DNA from: Arthrobacter gengyunqii
GTDB taxonomy: Bacteria; Actinomycetota; Actinomycetes; Actinomycetales; Micrococcaceae
Reading direction: 5' to 3'
DNA: 64,000 nucleotides
Assembly: GCF_023022985.1 (NCBI RefSeq)
Contig: NZ_CP095461.1
Coordinates: 1,054,001 to 1,118,000, forward strand
Numbering within the stretch: position 1 is the first letter of the stretch; each line of letters begins with the position of its first letter. Below the pieces are notes generated by a model. The model was given only the letters and a program-made list of their open reading frames with translations. It did not search any database and was not told the origin of the DNA. Shown piece after piece: positions 25,357-34,288 of this stretch. A program made the translations under genes and the position numbers.

Positions 25357-27045
25357 CTATTGCTGCACCCGGGACGGCTTCCGAAGGATCCCCGCAAGTC
25401 CCAGCGGACGGCGCAGCAGGACCAGCAGCGCCAGATAGGCGGCGCCGCCGGCCGCCAGCAGGATCAGCAGGCCGGCCAGAGTGGGGCCGGCAGCGAGCCG
25501 CACCGCCCATCCGCCGAGGCCAAATACGGCAAACGCGAGACCCGCCGGAAGCGCCATGGTCCGCAGCCGGGTGCCGATGCCCAGGAACCGGCGCACCTGG
25601 AACGCCGCCAGCCCCACGTCCACCAGCGCACCCGCCGCCCAGGCCAGCACCGCTCCCGTGAGTCCCAGGACCGGAATCAAGGTCACATAGAGGACGACGG
25701 CGGTGGCCAGGGCCGCTGCCTTGTTCAGCAGCTGCCACCGGCTGCGCCCCGACATCAGCAGGACGCTTTGCACGCCTCCCGCGGAGACCACCAGCAGCAT
25801 GGCGGCGGCGATGACGGCGAAGGCCGAGGCGCCGTCGTCGAACCCGTCGCCGAAGAAGCCCAGCACGGGGGCGCTGAAGACGATGAACACCAGATACAGC
25901 GGCCACGCCCCCAGAATAAGGAGCCGGGTCACCGAGCTGAACAGCTTGTCCGCGGCCCGTGTGTCGCCCACCGCCAGTGCCTCGCTGAGCGTTGGCCCGG
26001 AGACGATCCGCGCGGTGTGGTCGAGCATGGTGCCGAGCCGGATGCAGCGGTTGACCACGCCGAACACGCCGGCCGCTGCCGGACCCAGCAGCACGGCCAC
26101 CGCCAGCACGCCCGCCCATTCCAGCAGCACCTCAATCCCGGCGCTGATGCCGCGGGCACCGGAAAAGGACCAGAACTCCCGCCATTTCGGAGCCCTCGGG
26201 CGCAGCGAGGGGTGGCGGGCGGGAGCTGGAAGGGGAGTCGGAGCGGAAGTTGGACCGGAGGCAGCGGAGGCAGCGGAGGCAGCGGAGGCCGTTGAAGCCG
26301 GCTCCGGCGTCAGCGTCCGCCGCAGGGACAGGGCGGCCAGGACACAGATGAGCAGCACGGGCAGCACCCAGGCAGCGGTCAGCAGTTCGGTGGCGGCGCC
26401 GAGGAAGATCACCGCGCCCAGACCCGCCATCCGAAGCAGGGGCAGGACCAGGTTTTGCAGGGTGGCAAACCGGACCACCTGGCGGCTTCCGCGCAGCGCC
26501 CCGAAGAGCACCGTCATGACGGCGCCGCAGATCACAAACGGTGCGGCGATGCGGATGCTGGCTTCGGCCTCGAGGCCCCACCACTGCTGGAGCCGGGGCG
26601 CCGCCAGCCACAACGCCAGGGCAGCGCAGGCCGAACCGGCCGCCACCGGCAGCAGTGCCATCCGCAGCAGTGCGGGACCGTCGCCGGTCCTGCCGCGTGC
26701 CCGGGCGGCGGAGAGGAAGCGGACAAGTCCGGTGTCGGCGCCCGCGGTGCAGACGGTGACGGCAATGGCGAAGAACGCGGTGATCTGGAAGAGCGTCCCG
26801 GTGCCTTCCGCGCCCAGCAGGTTGCCGGCCAGCAGTGTGGTGCCGAACGCCAGCGCCGATCCGGTCAGGACCAGCAGAAAGGACACCGCGCCGGTGCGGG
26901 CCAGCGGTCCGGTACCCGTCCCGCCTCCAGAACCAGTCCCCGGCCGGGCTCCGGAACCGGCACCCGGCCCAGGACTACCCGGCCCAGGACCTGACCGCCC
27001 GGGATCTGCCGCGGCCAGAGTGCCCTGCGGGGCTGCGGCGCTCAT
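25357..27045 (-). CDS. Wzx-type polysaccharide flippase
   Basis: A 562-aa polytopic membrane protein with about 12-14 hydrophobic helices (for example FLLVLTGSALAFGTTLLAGN and VLLVILAALSLRR-like segments). It belongs to the MOP/PST exporter superfamily, which flips undecaprenyl-linked repeat units outward. The ATG at 27045 overlaps the TGA of the polymerase gene (ATGA). A longer reading to 27606 would give a low-complexity, non-homologous leader inside wzy and is rejected. An Ala/Ser linker around residues 253-262 is encoded by a 9-base tandem repeat. Confidence 0.87.
   Translation of the reverse strand: MSAAAPQGTLAAADPGRSGPGPGSPGPGAGSGARPGTGSGGGTGTGPLARTGAVSFLLVLTGSALAFGTTLLAGNLLGAEGTGTLFQITAFFAIAVTVCTAGADTGLVRFLSAARARGRTGDGPALLRMALLPVAAGSACAALALWLAAPRLQQWWGLEAEASIRIAAPFVICGAVMTVLFGALRGSRQVVRFATLQNLVLPLLRMAGLGAVIFLGAATELLTAAWVLPVLLICVLAALSLRRTLTPEPASTASAASAASAASGPTSAPTPLPAPARHPSLRPRAPKWREFWSFSGARGISAGIEVLLEWAGVLAVAVLLGPAAAGVFGVVNRCIRLGTMLDHTARIVSGPTLSEALAVGDTRAADKLFSSVTRLLILGAWPLYLVFIVFSAPVLGFFGDGFDDGASAFAVIAAAMLLVVSAGGVQSVLLMSGRSRWQLLNKAAALATAVVLYVTLIPVLGLTGAVLAWAAGALVDVGLAAFQVRRFLGIGTRLRTMALPAGLAFAVFGLGGWAVRLAAGPTLAGLLILLAAGGAAYLALLVLLRRPLGLAGILRKPSRVQQ
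26257..26289. repeat. Nine-base tandem repeat inside wzx
   Basis: GGAGGCAGC is repeated more than three times and encodes an Ala-Ala-Ser linker in a predicted loop of the flippase. Such a repeat could change in copy number without shifting the frame. Confidence 0.8.
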
Positions 27046-28376
27046 GCCGGGTCCGGCAGATACCGCCGGCGCAGCAGCAGGGCCAGGACCAGCACCACGG
27101 AGGTCAGCTGCATGACGTCCAGGCCGTAGAAGGGAATGATGGCGAGCGCGGCCACCGGAACACTGTGCAGCCAGAGGTTGGCGGTGGAGGCCACCCGCCA
27201 GGTCCGGGCCGCTGCGGCCACCAGGAAGTAGAGGAACAGTCCCAGCCCCACCAGCCCGTAGGAAAACATCAGCATCCACACATAGCCCTGGGTGCCCATC
27301 GACACCCCGATGGTCTCCTCCATCTGGGGCGTGGCATGGCCCAGCAGCGGTTGTTCCAGAGTGGCTTTCCACGTCCGCTGGTACAGGTTCAGCCGCCCTC
27401 CGGTGCTGTCGCTGTAAAGCTGGCGGTCGAGGATGACCTGTACGGCACCGGAGGCGACCAGCACCGCCGTGCCGATCCCCAGCACGAGGACGCCGGCGGC
27501 CACGCTTTTCAGCCGTCCCTGGAAAAACAGCCGGGCCAGGACGTACAGCACCGCCGCGGCGAGCCCCACGAACATCCCGCGGTTGCTGGTTTCCAGCGCC
27601 GGCCACAGGGAGAGAACGGCGCCCAGGATCAGCGCCGCCTTCACCGCGCGGTGGCGGACCAGGCAGACGGCGGCGAACACCACCGGGGTCAGGAGGGCAA
27701 ACATCACGCCCCAGCTGTTGGCGTAGGGGAAGGGGGCGGCAGGCCGGTTGAACGGCTCGGGAGAGCCCCAGGGCTGCTGCACTTCGGCCAGGGGCGGGAA
27801 GACCAGGTCATAGACGAGGGGGTTGCTGGTCAGGAAATTCGGCAGCAAGGTTCCCACCGGGGTGGTCAGCCGGACGTCCGGAAAGAAGATGGCCGCTGTG
27901 CCGAGCGTGATCAGGGTGACCCACACGGCCAGCAGTCCAAGGATGATCCGCCGGGCGGGCAGGGTTTTGCGGGCGTTGATGACGTACACCATGAACACCC
28001 CCACGGCCAGCAGGTTCCCGGCCCGCTGCAGGTAGGCAAGCACCGAGGTGGCTGAGTCCAGGTTGATGGCCGCCACGCCCACCCAGAGCAGGAAGGCGAA
28101 CCAGGGCAGGACGCCGGGCACCAGCATGATGCGGCCGCGGGTCAGCATCAGGGCCGTCATGATGCCGGCCAGCAGCAGGGGCGCGAAGGGGGCCGCACCC
28201 AGCGCCCACCAGACGGGAAAACCCACCAGCAGGAGCATCATTGGCCAGGCCGGCAGGTGCTTCTGGACGCGGGTAGCGCCGGTGCCGGCTGCCGGCGCGT
28301 TCCCGGCTCCCGGCTCTGTCCCGGCTGCCGCGCCCGACGGCGGCGCGGAGGGCAGCGCGGCGGTCCGGACGGTCAC
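27042..28376 (-). CDS. O-antigen polymerase/ligase-like membrane protein (Wzy)
   Basis: A 444-aa protein with about ten to twelve predicted membrane helices and a large loop near residues 180-240. The arrangement fits the Wzy/WaaL superfamily, which joins repeat units on the outer face. Sequence conservation in this family is low, so the call rests on topology, length and position between wzx and glycosyltransferases. The GTG at 28376 overlaps the TGA of the GT2 gene (GTGA), and its own stop overlaps wzx. The N terminus is Ala/Pro-rich before the first helix. Confidence 0.8.
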   Translation of the reverse strand: MTVRTAALPSAPPSGAAAGTEPGAGNAPAAGTGATRVQKHLPAWPMMLLLVGFPVWWALGAAPFAPLLLAGIMTALMLTRGRIMLVPGVLPWFAFLLWVGVAAINLDSATSVLAYLQRAGNLLAVGVFMVYVINARKTLPARRIILGLLAVWVTLITLGTAAIFFPDVRLTTPVGTLLPNFLTSNPLVYDLVFPPLAEVQQPWGSPEPFNRPAAPFPYANSWGVMFALLTPVVFAAVCLVRHRAVKAALILGAVLSLWPALETSNRGMFVGLAAAVLYVLARLFFQGRLKSVAAGVLVLGIGTAVLVASGAVQVILDRQLYSDSTGGRLNLYQRTWKATLEQPLLGHATPQMEETIGVSMGTQGYVWMLMFSYGLVGLGLFLYFLVAAAARTWRVASTANLWLHSVPVAALAIIPFYGLDVMQLTSVVLVLALLLRRRYLPDPA

Positions 28377-29305
28377 AGGCCACGTCCCCGCTTCTGGGTG
28401 AAGGCCAACAGCGCCTCAGCCGACACGGCGCCGCTGGCCACCAGCACCGCGGCATGGGCGCGCAGCTGCAGCGGGTTCCGGCGCAGCGCACTGCGCGCCC
28501 ACCGCCGGGAGGTCCGGCGCTGGCCCAGGGCAGCGTGGGCAAACGCCACCTGTCCGGCGATCCGTGCGGTGCCCGCCGGAGTGGACGCGAACTCGGGAAA
28601 CTTCTGCAGCAGGTAGGTCAGTCCGGCGGCCAGGATCTCCCAGTGGCCGGCAAACATCGAATGCCCGCCCCAGCGCACGGTGACCAGCGGGCGGGGGACG
28701 GAGCGGACGTGGCCAAAGCGGGTGGCCCGCAGCAGCAGGTCATAATCCTCGCCGTAGGAGGCCGGCAGCTCCTCGTCCACGAGCCCCACCCGGCCGGTGA
28801 GGTCCGATGTCCGGTACAGCAGCGAGGAAGGATGGACCTCAGAGATCCGGGAGCGCAGGAAATCAGTGAATCCGACGGTGGGCGGAGGATTGCGGTCCGT
28901 CACCGCGCCGTCGGCCGTGATGCGGACACCGGTCGCCACAGCCACCGCACCGGGGTCCTGCTGCCAGGCGTCCATCTGCAGACGCAGCTTCGAAGGGTGC
29001 CAGGCGTCGTCGTCGTCGCAAAAACCCACCAGGGTTCCCTGCGCGGCGAGGATGCCGGTGTTGCGGGCGCCGGCCAGACCGGGGGTGCGCTGATTGGCCA
29101 GCGTGGTGAGCGTCCGGCCGGCCGGAACCTCGATGTCCGGCAGCGGCTGCGGCGGCACCCGGTCAAACACCACCACCACGTCCACCGGCCCGGCATAATC
29201 CTGGGCCAGGGCTGCCCGCACGGCCTGGCGCAGCAGCTCGGGGCGGTCCACTGTGGCGATGACCACGGTGACGGTCTCACCGGAAACGTGTGAGGACTCA
29301 GACAT
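28373..29305 (-). CDS. Glycosyltransferase family 2
   Basis: A 310-aa GT-A fold enzyme. TVTVVIATVDRPELLRQAV opens the nucleotide-binding domain, and GARNTGILAAQGTLVGFCDDDD contains the DxD-type metal-binding cluster. A C-terminal hydrophobic/helical part follows. The ATG at 29305 is chosen because AAAGGAA lies upstream and the family motif starts soon after; upstream codons lie inside the next gene. It overlaps the CDP-alcohol transferase gene by 8 bases and the polymerase gene by 4, so the leftward genes form a tight operon. Confidence 0.92.
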   Translation of the reverse strand: MSESSHVSGETVTVVIATVDRPELLRQAVRAALAQDYAGPVDVVVVFDRVPPQPLPDIEVPAGRTLTTLANQRTPGLAGARNTGILAAQGTLVGFCDDDDAWHPSKLRLQMDAWQQDPGAVAVATGVRITADGAVTDRNPPPTVGFTDFLRSRISEVHPSSLLYRTSDLTGRVGLVDEELPASYGEDYDLLLRATRFGHVRSVPRPLVTVRWGGHSMFAGHWEILAAGLTYLLQKFPEFASTPAGTARIAGQVAFAHAALGQRRTSRRWARSALRRNPLQLRAHAAVLVASGAVSAEALLAFTQKRGRGL

Positions 29306-30128
29306 GGCGGGGTTCCTTTCGCAGCGAGGCCAGTGCGCGGTACTTGCGCCGCATGGAGGCGGCAACGGCCAGAAGGTTGAGCAGGAAGAGGCTGCCGTAG
29401 GCGGCCAGGAAGAGCGGACCGGATCCCCACAGCACAAAAACCCAGCACAGGGCTCCGGCATCGGTGGGCAGCAGCACGAAGGAACGCAGCGCTCCCGGCG
29501 CAGTTGAGGAAACGCCGGGGGCCGCAGCACCGGAAGGAGGGGAAGAGGCAGCGGCGGAGCGCAGCAGTTGCTCAGCGAGGATCTGGCTCATGAACTGTCC
29601 GCCGGACATCAGGCAGTACAGCAGCGGCAGCACCAGCACCCAGCCGGGAACATCGGCGTGCAGGGCCAGGGCCGCCAGCACGGTGAGGTGGATGGCGGGG
29701 GTCCGCACCGCGTCCACCACGTGGTCCAGCCATTCACCGGCGGGTCCGCCGCGGCCCGTCACCCGTGCCACCTGCCCGTCGGCCGAATCCAGCACGTACC
29801 CGCCGGCCAGCAGCACCGCGGCGCCTGCGGCCGTTCCCGGGCCGGGGGCAAAGACCAGCAGCACGGCCAGCCCGGCGAAGGACAGCACGGCGCTCGCCGC
29901 AGTGACGGCGTTGGGGGAGAGCCGCAGGGCGACGGCGCCGGCCGCGGCATAGCGGGCGAGCCGCCGGTTCACCCACCGGGTGTAGGCCGGAACTCCGGCG
30001 CCGGGCTTCTGCGCAGCATTCAGGTCCGCCAGGCAGCGGGTAAACGCCACCCGCACCCCGGACGTGCCGGATCCGCCGGATCTGCCGGCGACGCCGGGTT
30101 CTTTCACCTGTTCGGCGTGGACAACCAT
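29298..30128 (-). CDS. CDP-alcohol phosphatidyltransferase-family membrane protein
   Basis: A 276-aa protein with several membrane helices. It contains a perfect CDP-alcohol phosphotransferase signature DGx2ARx8Gx3Dx3D at residues 117-139 (Asp117, Gly118, Ala121, Arg122, Gly131, Asp135, Asp139). The family transfers a phospho-alcohol from a CDP-linked donor to an alcohol acceptor in the membrane. Within this operon it could attach a phospho-polyol to the lipid-linked sugar or to lipid, using a CDP-alcohol from the TagD-like enzyme at 21759. That pairing is inference; a conventional phospholipid role remains possible. Confidence 0.9.
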   Translation of the reverse strand: MVVHAEQVKEPGVAGRSGGSGTSGVRVAFTRCLADLNAAQKPGAGVPAYTRWVNRRLARYAAAGAVALRLSPNAVTAASAVLSFAGLAVLLVFAPGPGTAAGAAVLLAGGYVLDSADGQVARVTGRGGPAGEWLDHVVDAVRTPAIHLTVLAALALHADVPGWVLVLPLLYCLMSGGQFMSQILAEQLLRSAAASSPPSGAAAPGVSSTAPGALRSFVLLPTDAGALCWVFVLWGSGPLFLAAYGSLFLLNLLAVAASMRRKYRALASLRKEPRHV

Positions 30129-30159
30129 GCCTTACCCCCCTGGATGTTGGTTGCTGCTG

Positions 30160-33087
30160 TTAGTTGCGCAGACTCATGACTGCGCTGAGATCGAAACTGG
30201 AACTGGGCGTGCTGCGGTAATTCGAATGCACCTCCACGCTCACCACGTTGGTGCCGGTGACAAACGCGGAACCGGGCAGCGTAACCACCACGGGCGCAGC
30301 CAGGGCAACAGCGGTGGAAGGGGCCGTCAGCGCGTACGAATTATGCGTGAGAGTTCCGGCGGGCATGTTGCTGCGCGCCGCTTCCTTCCCGTTCACATAG
30401 ACGACGACGCCGTCATCAGCCCGGGTGGTCAGGGTCACCGAGTCAACCTTGGCGGCATCGGCGATCTGGAAGCTCCTGCGGTAATGGCTGGAGAGCGGCT
30501 TGGTGCCCTCGGCGGTCAGGGTGGTGCCCAGCCCGGTGCTGCCCCAGCCCAGCGGCGCGTTGCCGGTGCTCCAGGCGGCGTCGGCGAAACCGGTTCCGGT
30601 CCACCCCGCCGGCGGAGCGTCGCTGCTGAACCGGTACTTCCAGGAGCTGCCCGCAGCGATGACCGTCTGCGCAGCGGGATTCTCCGGAACGTCCGGAGTG
30701 CCGGGGGCACTGGGAACACTGGGGGCACTGGGAACACTGGGGACAGTGCCGCCGGTCTTGACCGCCGTCGTCGCCGAGTAGTTCCCGGCGGCATCGGCCG
30801 CCCGGACAAAGTAGCGGGCTCCGCCGGTGGCCGGCAGTCCGCCGGTGGCCGGCAGCGAGAAGCTGGTGGCCGTGGTGGAGGCAATGACCCGGTCATTGCG
30901 CAGCACCTGGTAGGAGGCGGGCGTTCCCGCGGCGGCGGACCAGGTGAGTGTGTCGGTGCCGGCGCTGCTGGCCACGGCAAACCCGCCGGGCACCTCAGGG
31001 GCGGCGGCGTCAGCGGGGGCGAAGCGGGCGTAGCCGCCGGACCACTGGCTGGTTCCGCCGCTGGTGCTGGAGGAGACCAGGTCTCCGCCGGCCCAGAGGA
31101 CGCCGCGGCTGTCCACGAGGGTGGCCCAGACGCCGTATCCGGCCCGGCCCTTCATGACCGGATTGAATTCCGGAATGTACTCTCCGGTGCCGGCGTTCCA
31201 TGCGCCAACCAGGTTGATCTTGTCAGCCCTCGCGAAGTTCCTGCCCACTGACGGCCACGTGGAGGCGCCGCTGTAGTTCCAGTGCCCGCAGTGGCAGGAG
31301 CCGTAGACAATGCCGTTGGCCTCGGTCACATCTTGGAAGTCGCCTCCCTCCAGAGTGATGTTGGAGGACTGGCGGGTGAGGGTGGCGGTGTCGAAGCTGA
31401 AGAGTGAGTGCTCGGCGCCGCCCACCCACACCCGGTTGCCCACTTCCTTGATGCCCTGCTGGTAGCCGGCCCGCTCGCCGGAGCTGGGCACAAAGTTCCA
31501 TTCGGCGGGGACTGCGCCCGGTGCGGTGCTCAGGGCCGCGGCCCGGTAGGTGGTGGCGGCGTTGGACGCGGTGAAGTAGCCGGCGGCATAGAGCCGCTGC
31601 CCGTCGGCGCTGGGATCCACGGCCACCACGGTGCCGTTGAAGGCCGGGTTCCAGCCGCTGTCCGGCTTCCCGTCCGCCACCGCCACGCGGGCGGCGTTCC
31701 GGGCGTAGACCGGGCTGGTGGCGGTGCCGCCGGTCAGGTGGGTGAAGGCTCCGCCCAGGTAGAGCCAGCCGTCCCTAACCTCGAGGGTGCGGATCTGCAC
31801 CGCCCCGCCGGTGACCCGGTTTTCCACGCCCACCCGCCAGCCGGCGACGGCGGTTCCGGTATCCGGGTTCAGGACCGCCACCGGGCCGGTGGCGGCACCG
31901 TTCAGGGTGGTGAAGGTGCCGCCGATCGCCAGGGTGCCGTTGGGCAGCACGGCCAGCGCCTTGACCTGTCCGTTCAGCTTGGGTTGGAAGGTGGAGATCC
32001 ACTCTCCGGTGGCGACGTCGAAACCGGCCAGGTAGGGCTGGTCCGCCCGGCCGGTGCCGGCGGCGTCCTTTTGCACGTAACGGAAGTTGCCGGCCACGTA
32101 GACCACGTTGCCGATCTGGGCGAAGGCCTGCACCTCGGTGTTAAGTTCACCGGTGCCGCTGGCCAGGCCGGTGACGCCCCACGCGGTGGCCGCCGCTCCG
32201 GTTTCCGGGCGGGCCTGCTGGGCGTAGGCCGGGGCTCCGGCGTCGGGCAGCGGCGTGAACCCGGCAGTGGCCTGCGTGATTTTGGGCCGCAGATACATCT
32301 GTGTGAACGGGCGGGGGTTTCCCGCCGTCGCCGTGCTGGACCAGACGTAGCTGTCGGCGGAGTTCACGCCGCGGGCCTGGCTGCCGTAGGCGAACCCCTG
32401 TGTCCACCCCTGTGCCTGCGCTTCCGTGGTGACCACCCGGTTGAAGGCCTGGTTGGTGCCGAAGCTGGAGGTGAGCCCGCCGGAGAAGACCGTGGAGTCG
32501 AAGCTGCCCGAGACCACCGGGGTGGCGGAACCGATGGTCCAGGTCCAGCGGGGCTGATTGGCGGTGCGGTAGCGGGTTTCCTGCCAGGTGCTGCCGGCGG
32601 TGTCCAGGGCGCGGCGCAGCCGGATGCCGTCCTCCAGCTGATCCGGTGCCTGCCCGTTGAGCAGCCCGTCAATCAGGGGAGCGGAGAGCTGGCGGGGTGA
32701 GAAGGCGCCGGAACCGGTCACGGTGCTGCGGACCTGTGCCGGGGTGCCGCGTCCTTCGTAGAGTTCTTTCCAGCCCTCGCGGCCGCGGCCCACCAGCACC
32801 CAGCCGCCGCCGTCGGTGGTCTGGTCGCAGTAGAACTGTTCGGGGGCGGCCATGGCCGGGGTGAGCAGCCAGTACACGCCAGACGGCAGCGCCGGATGGC
32901 CCTGCTTGATTTCCCAGCAGGAGGCTGCCGCGGCGTCGGCGGAGGATCCGTTCGGCGCCACCGGCTCCGCGGTGGAAGCGGGCAGCGCCGTGGTCAGGCC
33001 GGCGGCCACCACCAGTGCGGCCAGGGCAGCGCCCAGCCGGAGGGATCTGCGCTGGCCGAACCTGCGCTGGCGGAGCCGGTTGTTCAT
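30160..33087 (-). CDS. Large secreted protein: fibrinogen-like domain, beta-propeller, FN3 and C-terminal beta-sandwich
   Basis: A 975-aa exported protein. A Sec signal lies at residues 1-40 (AALAALVVAAGL, AxA near STAEP). A bacterial fibrinogen-like domain (residues about 52-270) carries FYCDQTTDGGGWVLVGRG, the YCDxxTxGGGW signature. A propeller-like region (about 290-630) has recurring motifs such as VYVAGNFRYV, LAIGGTFTTLNG and LYAAGYFTAS. An FN3-like domain follows (about 640-730), then a Ser-Pro-Ala linker and a C-terminal domain of the galactose-binding type (SSWKYRFSSD onwards). It is probably a surface or matrix adhesin binding the polysaccharide. The ATG at 33087 has GAAGGACAG upstream. 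There is no anchor motif. Confidence 0.85.
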   Translation of the reverse strand: MNNRLRQRRFGQRRSLRLGAALAALVVAAGLTTALPASTAEPVAPNGSSADAAAASCWEIKQGHPALPSGVYWLLTPAMAAPEQFYCDQTTDGGGWVLVGRGREGWKELYEGRGTPAQVRSTVTGSGAFSPRQLSAPLIDGLLNGQAPDQLEDGIRLRRALDTAGSTWQETRYRTANQPRWTWTIGSATPVVSGSFDSTVFSGGLTSSFGTNQAFNRVVTTEAQAQGWTQGFAYGSQARGVNSADSYVWSSTATAGNPRPFTQMYLRPKITQATAGFTPLPDAGAPAYAQQARPETGAAATAWGVTGLASGTGELNTEVQAFAQIGNVVYVAGNFRYVQKDAAGTGRADQPYLAGFDVATGEWISTFQPKLNGQVKALAVLPNGTLAIGGTFTTLNGAATGPVAVLNPDTGTAVAGWRVGVENRVTGGAVQIRTLEVRDGWLYLGGAFTHLTGGTATSPVYARNAARVAVADGKPDSGWNPAFNGTVVAVDPSADGQRLYAAGYFTASNAATTYRAAALSTAPGAVPAEWNFVPSSGERAGYQQGIKEVGNRVWVGGAEHSLFSFDTATLTRQSSNITLEGGDFQDVTEANGIVYGSCHCGHWNYSGASTWPSVGRNFARADKINLVGAWNAGTGEYIPEFNPVMKGRAGYGVWATLVDSRGVLWAGGDLVSSSTSGGTSQWSGGYARFAPADAAAPEVPGGFAVASSAGTDTLTWSAAAGTPASYQVLRNDRVIASTTATSFSLPATGGLPATGGARYFVRAADAAGNYSATTAVKTGGTVPSVPSAPSVPSAPGTPDVPENPAAQTVIAAGSSWKYRFSSDAPPAGWTGTGFADAAWSTGNAPLGWGSTGLGTTLTAEGTKPLSSHYRRSFQIADAAKVDSVTLTTRADDGVVVYVNGKEAARSNMPAGTLTHNSYALTAPSTAVALAAPVVVTLPGSAFVTGTNVVSVEVHSNYRSTPSSSFDLSAVMSLRN
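30703..30747. repeat. 18-base tandem repeat in interdomain linker
   Basis: GGGGGCACTGGGAACACT occurs twice in full plus a partial copy. It encodes the Val-Pro-Ser-Ala-Pro-Ser linker between the FN3-like and last domain of the secreted protein. Confidence 0.8.
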
Positions 33088-33154
33088 GGTCTGTCCTTCG
33101 GGCGTGTGGGCTGGGATGCGGGTTTGGGCGGGAAGTATGGGCGGGAGCACACGG

Positions 33155-33964
33155 TTAGCAGGCCGGATCGTCGGGGAAGCTGTGGGAGACCACCCGCCAC
33201 GCGCCGTCGATTTCCTGCAGGTCGTAATAGTTCAGCGCGGTGCGGGTGCCCGGAGGCTCGGCGGCCAGCAGGATCTGCCCGTCCCGGTCCGTGAGCCGCA
33301 CGGCGCTGGAGTCGATGCAGAGCGAGATCCGGCGAACCGCGGTGCCGTCCGCTTCCAGGTCCTCGATGCCGCGGACGGCCAGCTCGGGAGTGCCGTCGAC
33401 GGTCCACTGGTTGGTCTGGAACTCTTCGAACTGGGCAGTGAGCTCGCCCAGGGCTGCTCCGGCGGCAATTCCCGAATAGTCCGGTGCCGGCAGTTTGCCG
33501 CCGTCAGCGGGCGGAGGTTCGGCGGCCATGGCGGCGGCCGTGTCGATGTAGCCGAGCACTGCGTCCCGGGCCGGCTCCGGCAGCTTCGGATCAGCCGGCA
33601 GCCGGTCCGAACCGGAGGCCCTCGGGGCCGGTGCAGGTTCCGTTCCGCCGGTGCCCGGGGCAGCGGGTGCGGGGGAGTCCGTGGCGGAGGCGGAGGCCGC
33701 GGGCGAAGCGGGGGGATCCGCCGCAGGTGCGGTCCCGTCTCCGCCGCCGTCCTCAGCCCCGTTACCGCCGTCGTTGGCCTGCGCCCGGGCATCCGAGCTG
33801 CCGCCGCCGTCCCAGCCCGCGACGGGCAGGACTCCCAGCCCGGCCAGGCTCAGCGCGCCTGCCGCCAGGAGGACGGCACCAACTGCCGCGAGCAGGGCGG
33901 GCCGGCGCACACGCCGAGGAGACGGCGGAGTGCCGTTGGAGTTTTGGGGCGGAGACTGGGACAT
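33155..33964 (-). CDS. Membrane-anchored protein with extracytoplasmic domain, unknown function
   Basis: A 269-aa protein with a short cytoplasmic N terminus and one membrane helix near residues 27-49 (ALLAAVGAVLLAAGALSLAG). A long low-complexity Gly/Asp/Ala/Pro/Ser stalk follows to about residue 115, then a folded C-terminal domain of about 150 residues ending in YYDLQEIDGAWRVVSHSFPDD. That end resembles NTF2/SnoaL-like accessory domains, but I cannot name a family. The ATG at 33964 is preceded by AAGGAC. It is the first gene of the leftward polysaccharide operon and probably acts at the cell surface. Confidence 0.75.
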   Translation of the reverse strand: MSQSPPQNSNGTPPSPRRVRRPALLAAVGAVLLAAGALSLAGLGVLPVAGWDGGGSSDARAQANDGGNGAEDGGGDGTAPAADPPASPAASASATDSPAPAAPGTGGTEPAPAPRASGSDRLPADPKLPEPARDAVLGYIDTAAAMAAEPPPADGGKLPAPDYSGIAAGAALGELTAQFEEFQTNQWTVDGTPELAVRGIEDLEADGTAVRRISLCIDSSAVRLTDRDGQILLAAEPPGTRTALNYYDLQEIDGAWRVVSHSFPDDPAC

Positions 33965-34288
33965 GGGGTCCTTGCAATCGTTGGAGACCGATGCTTCGGA
34001 CCCTAGACAGGGCCGGGAATCATAGGAAGCGTGTTTTTCCAGGTCAAGAGAAAAAGCACCAAGACTTGAGTGAAGGAGCACAGGTAAACCCACGTAGTTT
34101 CGAGCATTCGCCGGGTGCGGCGCCGCGGGTCAGCGAGTAGCAACCCAGTACTGTTGCTCCAGCCGCGAACTAAGGCCGGACTCAGGTGCGCTCGCCGCCG
34201 CACAGTGGGATGATTAGCACAGACTTGTGTTGCGTAATGGTGCAGATCACCCGCGCGCACCCCGACGGCCAGCCAAGGAGTTTTTCCC
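33965..34288. promoter_or_regulatory. Intergenic region between polysaccharide operon and sufS
   Basis: This 324-base region must drive both the leftward operon and sufS. It contains an AGCAAC/GTTGCT hairpin near 34139-34158 and TTGTGT near 34222. No gene, RNA or known riboswitch was recognised, and no exact promoter can be fixed from the sequence alone. Confidence 0.35.

Noticed and set aside
25703..27115. 470-codon frame opposite the flippase
   Set aside because: Ser/Ala/Pro-rich antisense reading; the minus strand encodes membrane helices.
27046..27606. N-terminal extension of the flippase
   Set aside because: It would overlap most of the polymerase gene and is low-complexity; an ATGA junction at 27045 explains the start.
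26257..30747. CRISPR array
   Set aside because: The repeats at 26257-26289 and 30703-30747 are contiguous short units inside genes without spacers.
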